From assembly GCF_964204645.1 (NCBI RefSeq), contig NC_134025.1, positions 24,270,001 through 24,334,000 on the forward strand: a DNA stretch of 64,000 bases. Direction: 5' to 3'. Source of the stretch: Tubulanus polymorphus. Its lineage: Eukaryota > Nemertea > Palaeonemertea > Tubulaniformes > Tubulanidae. Position 1 is the stretch's first letter, and each line of letters begins with the position of its first letter. A model generated the notes under the pieces. That model did no database searches and had not been told where the DNA came from. It was given only the letters and a program-made list of their open reading frames with translations. Positions 63,801 to 64,000 of this stretch are shown here, one piece after another. The translations under genes and the position numbers were made by a program.

Positions 63801-63939
63801 GTTTGTAAACCACACCTGGACAGATAGATGGCAATTCGTTCCAAATGAACTTCTCTCAGCGCTAGAGCAAGTTCATTGTTGTCCATCAGCGATGAATAGG
63901 CAACGTCTAACGGACAAGAACCACGCAGTGATGGACGGG
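36045..63939 (-). CDS. RyR: Ryanodine receptor, C-terminal ~2,830 residues (5' part lies outside the window)
   Basis: Intracellular Ca2+-release channel of the sarco/endoplasmic reticulum membrane, a homotetramer opened by cytosolic Ca2+ or by coupling to surface Ca2+ channels. Reading the minus strand, about 60 core exons join in one open frame with GT-AG introns and matching phases; the ordered blocks are listed as separate entries. Diagnostic motifs include [36 protein letters not shown], two EF-hands, the selectivity filter [12 protein letters not shown], the S6 gate [14 protein letters not shown] and the zinc motif KCFICGIG. The first visible exon starts inside a codon, so upstream exons (N-terminal domain, SPRY domains, RY1&2) lie to the right of the window. 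The stop is TGA at 36045-36047. Invertebrates usually carry one RyR gene. Identity is certain; individual exon ends are read by eye from splice signals and phase. Confidence 0.97.
37146..39733 (-). CDS. RyR: RyR exons: transmembrane helices S1-S6 and pore
   Basis: Seven exons: 39647-39733, 39149-39565, 38922-39055, 38114-38174, 37890-38036, 37481-37612 and 37146-37302. They encode S1 ([18 protein letters not shown]), an alanine/glutamate-rich luminal loop, S2 ([18 protein letters not shown]) then [13 protein letters not shown], the cytoplasmic S2-S3 segment, [13 protein letters not shown] leading into S3, S4 and the S4-S5 linker ([17 protein letters not shown]), S5 ([20 protein letters not shown]), the luminal loop with KCHDMLT, pore helix and filter ([12 protein letters not shown]), and S6 ([14 protein letters not shown]). 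The Trp in YQIW corresponds to the caffeine-site Trp of RyR1. The pore is intact. The S4-S5 linker has Ser where a Gly is usual (see findings). Confidence 0.97.
39826..42282 (-). CDS. RyR: RyR exons: divergent region 1 (pre-S1)
   Basis: Six exons: 42188-42282, 41868-42071, 41434-41661, 41044-41223, 40529-40708 and 39826-39910. The order is an alanine-rich helix ([15 protein letters not shown]), hydrophobic helices ([42 protein letters not shown]), a proline/serine/acid-rich disordered stretch, a lysine/arginine-rich patch ([18 protein letters not shown]), then GLDTGKYIL leading into S1. This region varies most among RyRs and is recognised here by position, frame and the hydrophobic helices rather than by close identity. 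All junctions keep phase. Splice variants in this stretch could be missed. Confidence 0.85.
40815..40974. mobile_element. Probable pogo/Tigger-like MITE in a RyR intron
   Basis: A ~160-bp element begins TA-CAGTCAACCCTTGAT and ends ...CTTAAGAGTTGACTA; the end reads TAGTCAACTCTTAAG on the other strand. These are imperfect terminal inverted repeats in the style of pogo/Tigger ends, next to a TA target. No coding capacity. It fills most of the intron 40709-41043. Confidence 0.55.
42402..43064 (-). CDS. RyR: RyR exons: EF-hand 2 and thumb-and-forefinger domain
   Basis: Three exons: 42903-43064, 42633-42789 and 42402-42500. The first encodes EF-hand 2 with canonical loop [12 protein letters not shown], followed by [20 protein letters not shown]. 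The second reads [20 protein letters not shown] and [19 protein letters not shown]. The third reads [19 protein letters not shown] and [11 protein letters not shown]. The junction K-DSKR matches the RyR1 ATP-binding basic cluster (Lys4211, Lys4214, Arg4215) in the thumb-and-forefinger domain that transmits cytoplasmic motion to the pore. Vertebrate EF-hands here are degenerate, whereas these look fully competent by sequence. Confidence 0.95.
43065..44153 (-). other. RyR: RyR intron after EF-hand exon 'b'
   Basis: About 1.1 kb with GTAAGT donor and AATTTAG acceptor. It holds the C13 tract and a 103-codon plus-strand ORF at 43491-43802 with no recognisable features, which I take to be chance. 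No third EF-hand exon copy was seen. Confidence 0.7.
44086..44098. repeat. G13 homopolymer (C13 in the RyR transcript)
   Basis: A run of 13 G on the plus strand, so 13 C in the RyR pre-mRNA, starting 56 bases past the donor of EF-hand exon 'b'. Poly-C tracts bind PCBP/hnRNP K proteins and can influence nearby splicing; a role here is inference. Confidence 0.95.
44154..44233 (-). CDS. RyR: RyR alternative exon 'b': EF-hand 1, version B
   Basis: An 80-nt exon after TTCTGTAG reads EFD...VYT plus two bases, with loop [12 protein letters not shown], also a canonical EF-hand. The donor is a strong GTAAGTG. Joined to 42903-43064 it gives YTEEEIDYIM. It lies 414 bases downstream of exon 'a' in transcript order. 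Eight of 26 residues differ from 'a': four within the 12-residue loop (T/K, H/G, F/V, A/H) and four in the exiting helix. The loop change may alter Ca2+ affinity and the helix change the contact with neighbouring subunits; both effects are inference. Confidence 0.9.
44648..44727 (-). CDS. RyR: RyR alternative exon 'a': EF-hand 1, version A
   Basis: An 80-nt exon after TTTACAG reads EFD...MYT plus two bases, and joins the upstream exon (45085-45150) in phase 0. Its loop [12 protein letters not shown] has acidic or polar ligands at positions 1, 3, 5, 9 and 12 of a canonical EF-hand. The donor is CG|GTTCGT, non-consensus but with GT. It joins 42903-43064 to give [10 protein letters not shown]. 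It shares length, start, phase and 18 of 26 residues with the exon at 44154-44233, indicating a tandem exon duplication. Using both exons causes a frameshift to a stop, so the two should be mutually exclusive. Confidence 0.9.
45085..47880 (-). CDS. RyR: RyR exons: core solenoid with Ca2+-activation glutamates
   Basis: Ten exons: 47781-47880, 47301-47380, 46994-47070, 46757-46911, 46572-46660, 46099-46227, 45797-45901, 45628-45709, 45434-45504 and 45085-45150. Motifs in order: [137 protein letters not shown] and [19 protein letters not shown]. The Glu of CEGHN and the Glu of TEYIQ correspond to RyR1 Glu3893 and Glu3967, which hold the activating Ca2+ ion; both are present. AHSRLWDAV...FAHMQ belongs to the RIH-associated domain shared with IP3 receptors. 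Confidence 0.96.
46464..46485. repeat. TA microsatellite in a RyR intron
   Basis: About eleven TA repeats, followed by TACATGTAC motifs. Confidence 0.9.
48418..48438 (-). other. RyR: RyR 21-nt microexon (IKLHAMK)
   Basis: The acceptor CTGCATGCAG precedes 21 bases reading IKLHAMK in phase 0, followed by a GTATTT donor. It sits between the acidic-loop exon (48627-48857, ending GASIQ) and the [10 protein letters not shown] exon (47781-47880). Both phases are 0, so it can be included or skipped. Skipping gives SIQEQEMEK, like the usual SFEEKEMEK form; inclusion lengthens the acidic linker by seven residues. Confidence 0.55.
48627..49676 (-). CDS. RyR: RyR exons: calmodulin-binding segment and acidic loop
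   Basis: Five exons: 49617-49676, 49359-49505, 49167-49279, 48953-49046 and 48627-48857. They encode [35 protein letters not shown], the segment [40 protein letters not shown] and [17 protein letters not shown]. The third exon matches the main calmodulin-binding peptide of RyR1 (about 3614-3643), including the cysteine in ACF that is redox-sensitive in RyR1. The last exon ends in an acidic run ([15 protein letters not shown]), as in vertebrate RyRs. The donor after 49617 is GTTTGT, weaker than the others but required by the frame. Confidence 0.95.
51224..51394 (+). CDS. Small open reading frame on the opposite strand inside a RyR intron
   Basis: A 56-residue ORF reads [17 protein letters not shown]... 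and ends TGA at 51392-51394. The ATG has a favourable context (A at -3, G at +4), and the start MGNVGRSS resembles an N-myristoylation signal. Its codons look protein-like, and it keeps several CpGs in an otherwise CpG-poor intron, a property shared with the RyR exons. A GTACGT donor-like site follows PSM, so it could be a first exon of a nested gene. I do not recognise the family, no partner exon was found, and chance cannot be excluded. Confidence 0.25.
   Translation: MGNVGRSSSSESFHGRKMRYRNMETERFMTELSFSGPWRNPSMVRHNKTGLDESQQ
51942..51983 (-). other. RyR: Candidate 42-nt RyR cassette exon ([14 protein letters not shown])
   Basis: Inside the 3.5-kb intron 49677-53173, a pyrimidine-rich acceptor (CCTTCTTCAG) is followed by 42 open bases reading [14 protein letters not shown] and a GTGAGTG donor. 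It starts and ends in phase 0, as do the flanking exons (AKERLIQ upstream, [10 protein letters not shown] downstream). The flanking exons joined directly already match the vertebrate length, so this would be an optional insertion in the helical solenoid. Confidence 0.45.
53174..56534 (-). CDS. RyR: RyR exons: long helical (bridging) solenoid
   Basis: Ten exons: 56302-56534, 55966-56204, 55737-55818, 55531-55557 (27 nt, [10 protein letters not shown] with its split ends), 54963-55111, 54659-54851, 54431-54546, 54173-54348, 53931-54089 and 53174-53446. Motifs include [101 protein letters not shown] and [15 protein letters not shown]. Each aligns in order with the alpha-solenoid of vertebrate RyRs between about residues 2,950 and 3,490. 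The segment [19 protein letters not shown] (54173-54348) is more divergent. No frameshift or stop is present. Confidence 0.94.
53541..53798. mobile_element. hAT-like MITE copy 2 in a RyR intron
   Basis: Starts CAGGGGCGGATGTAGG and ends CCACCCCCTAAATCAGTG. The interior (AAAATTGGAAGG, CAGC-ATGTC, TCCGAGAGAATGAG, TTCAATGGGAAGGCAGG, CCACCCCCTAAATC) matches the element at 28216-28454 along its whole length in the same orientation. Non-coding; same family as copy 1. Confidence 0.75.
56632..58008 (-). CDS. RyR: RyR exons: second half of RY3&4 repeat and following helices
   Basis: Four core exons: 57937-58008, 57747-57822, 57000-57123 and 56632-56872. They encode [59 protein letters not shown] and [19 protein letters not shown], all close to the RY4 repeat and following helices of known RyRs. 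The last exon carries an extra stretch relative to vertebrates: a serine/acid-rich segment before EKRFAY, then [15 protein letters not shown], which contains a second RRXS-type motif (RRNS). This exon ends GKV only if read through; the donor is GTATGA after codon AAA, and the next exon supplies VV. Confidence 0.93.
57565..57576 (-). other. RyR: Candidate 12-nt RyR microexon
   Basis: Minus-strand sequence shows ATTCTAG, 12 bases, then a consensus GTAAGTG donor. The upstream exon (57747-57822) leaves one base and the downstream exon (57000-57123) starts with two; the 12 bases preserve this phase. Inclusion changes the junction from [11 protein letters not shown] to DSIVTPESGGVHPLL. The direct junction matches the vertebrate SKGGGNHPLL form, so skipping is the likely default. 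Support is splice signals and phase only. Confidence 0.45.
58102..58614. mobile_element. hAT-like MITE in a RyR intron
   Basis: The left end reads CAGGGGTGAGATTGGTG and the right end, on the opposite strand, reads CAGGGGTAAGATTGATG: terminal inverted repeats matching at about 15 of 17 positions with the CAGGGG start seen in hAT-type elements. About 513 bp, T-rich inside, no coding capacity. A clear 8-bp target duplication is not visible, so the copy is probably old. Confidence 0.65.
58793..58822 (-). other. RyR: RyR 30-nt microexon in the phosphorylation loop ([10 protein letters not shown])
   Basis: The acceptor TATATTTCAG precedes 30 bases reading [10 protein letters not shown] in phase 0, followed by a GTATAT donor. 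The exon lies between the KRRASRISL exon (60233-60364) and the VDSPHGYSP exon (57937-58008), which can also join directly in frame. Direct joining gives a loop length nearer to vertebrate RyR2, so the exon may be a cassette. It adds three serines in basic/polar context to the RY3&4 kinase-site loop. Confidence 0.55.
58823..60232 (-). other. RyR: RyR intron upstream of the 30-nt microexon
   Basis: About 1.4 kb, AT-rich, no recognisable gene or repeat. It separates the KRRASRISL exon from the [10 protein letters not shown] microexon. Confidence 0.7.
60233..61860 (-). CDS. RyR: RyR exons: bridging solenoid and first half of RY3&4 repeat
   Basis: Seven exons: 61640-61860, 61434-61524, 61157-61288, 60881-61044, 60694-60772, 60477-60566 and 60233-60364. 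They encode [27 protein letters not shown], the segment ending ENTIVPLR, then LPCLSAIG and the start of the third RyR repeat ([37 protein letters not shown]). The last exon ends in a basic loop KRRASRISL just before GTAAAT. This corresponds to the phosphorylation-hotspot loop of vertebrate RyRs (RyR2 Ser2808, RyR1 Ser2843). RRAS fits the PKA consensus RRXS, so kinase regulation is probably conserved; that is inference from motif and position. Confidence 0.94.
61861..62860 (-). other. RyR: RyR intron containing the 18-nt microexon
   Basis: About 1 kb, AT-rich. Apart from the candidate microexon at 62494-62511 nothing was recognised; the plus-strand ORF at 62488-62757 has no protein-like features. 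Confidence 0.7.
62494..62511 (-). other. RyR: Candidate 18-nt RyR microexon (RRIEQQ)
   Basis: On the minus strand a strong acceptor (a long T run then GCAG) is followed by 18 bases and a GTACAAG donor. The exon reads RRIEQQ in phase 0, and both flanking exons (62861-63302 and 61640-61860) also meet in phase 0, so inclusion or skipping keeps the frame. Without it the junction reads [15 protein letters not shown], matching the vertebrate length at this site, so it would be an optional insertion. Evidence is splice signals and phase only. Confidence 0.45.
62861..63939 (-). CDS. RyR: RyR exons: central RIH-type solenoid
   Basis: Three exons, in transcription order 63700-63939, 63390-63615 and 62861-63302. 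They encode the segment RPSLRGS..., [48 protein letters not shown] and [11 protein letters not shown], which align closely with the helical RIH-type solenoid of vertebrate RyRs around residues 2,130-2,370. The first exon begins after TTTTCAG with two bases of a split codon, and its upstream intron runs off the window. The last exon ends LDD before GTAAGT in phase 0. This region is structural scaffolding between the cytoplasmic shell and core; in vertebrates it is a disease-mutation hotspot. Confidence 0.95.
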
Positions 63940-64000
63940 CTGAAAATTAACCACAGATCTTTTTGTCCATTTCTGATACACAATAAGGTTTATGACATTC

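Overview
This window is animal genomic DNA, AT-rich and intron-rich, with standard GT-AG introns. No bacterial operon, rRNA, tRNA or CRISPR array could be supported. The one gene that can be assigned with confidence is the 3' half of a ryanodine receptor (RyR), the intracellular calcium-release channel of the sarco/endoplasmic reticulum. It lies on the minus strand, enters from the right edge, and ends at a stop codon at 36045-36047. I rebuilt it exon by exon on the minus strand: about 60 core exons, one reading frame, all junctions in phase, roughly 2,830 residues. This runs from the central solenoid (near residue 2,130 of the ~5,000-residue vertebrate proteins) to the C-terminus. The sequence type (invertebrate RyR, TGTACATG-rich introns, mosaic CpG pattern) suggests a marine bilaterian invertebrate, most likely a lophotrochozoan such as a mollusc or annelid. 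That placement is an inference.

Layout: positions 1 to about 35,500 are gene-poor. I find no convincing protein-coding gene there, only diverged tandem duplications, TA microsatellites, a hAT-like MITE, a few notable regulatory-type motifs and some weak ORF clusters. From about 35.5 to 36.04 kb lies the probable RyR 3'UTR. From 36.05 to 63.94 kb lies RyR. In transcription order (right to left) it encodes the junctional/bridging solenoid, the RY3&4 repeat with its kinase-site loop, the helical solenoid, the calmodulin-binding segment, the core solenoid with the Ca2+-site glutamates, two EF-hands, the thumb-and-forefinger (ATP) segment, divergent region 1, S1-S6 with the pore, and the C2H2 zinc-binding C-terminal domain.

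The most interesting signal is a tandem pair of 80-nt exons (44648-44727 and 44154-44233). Each encodes a complete, different but canonical version of EF-hand 1, with identical splice phases. Including both or neither gives a premature stop, so the pair looks like mutually exclusive exons tuning a cytosolic Ca2+ sensor of the channel. In addition, five short introns-within-the-gene candidates (12, 18, 21, 30 and 42 nt) look like frame-preserving microexons, one of them immediately next to the PKA-type site. A sharp change from CpG-rich flanking DNA to CpG-poor introns coincides with the RyR 3' end, as expected for invertebrate gene-body methylation.
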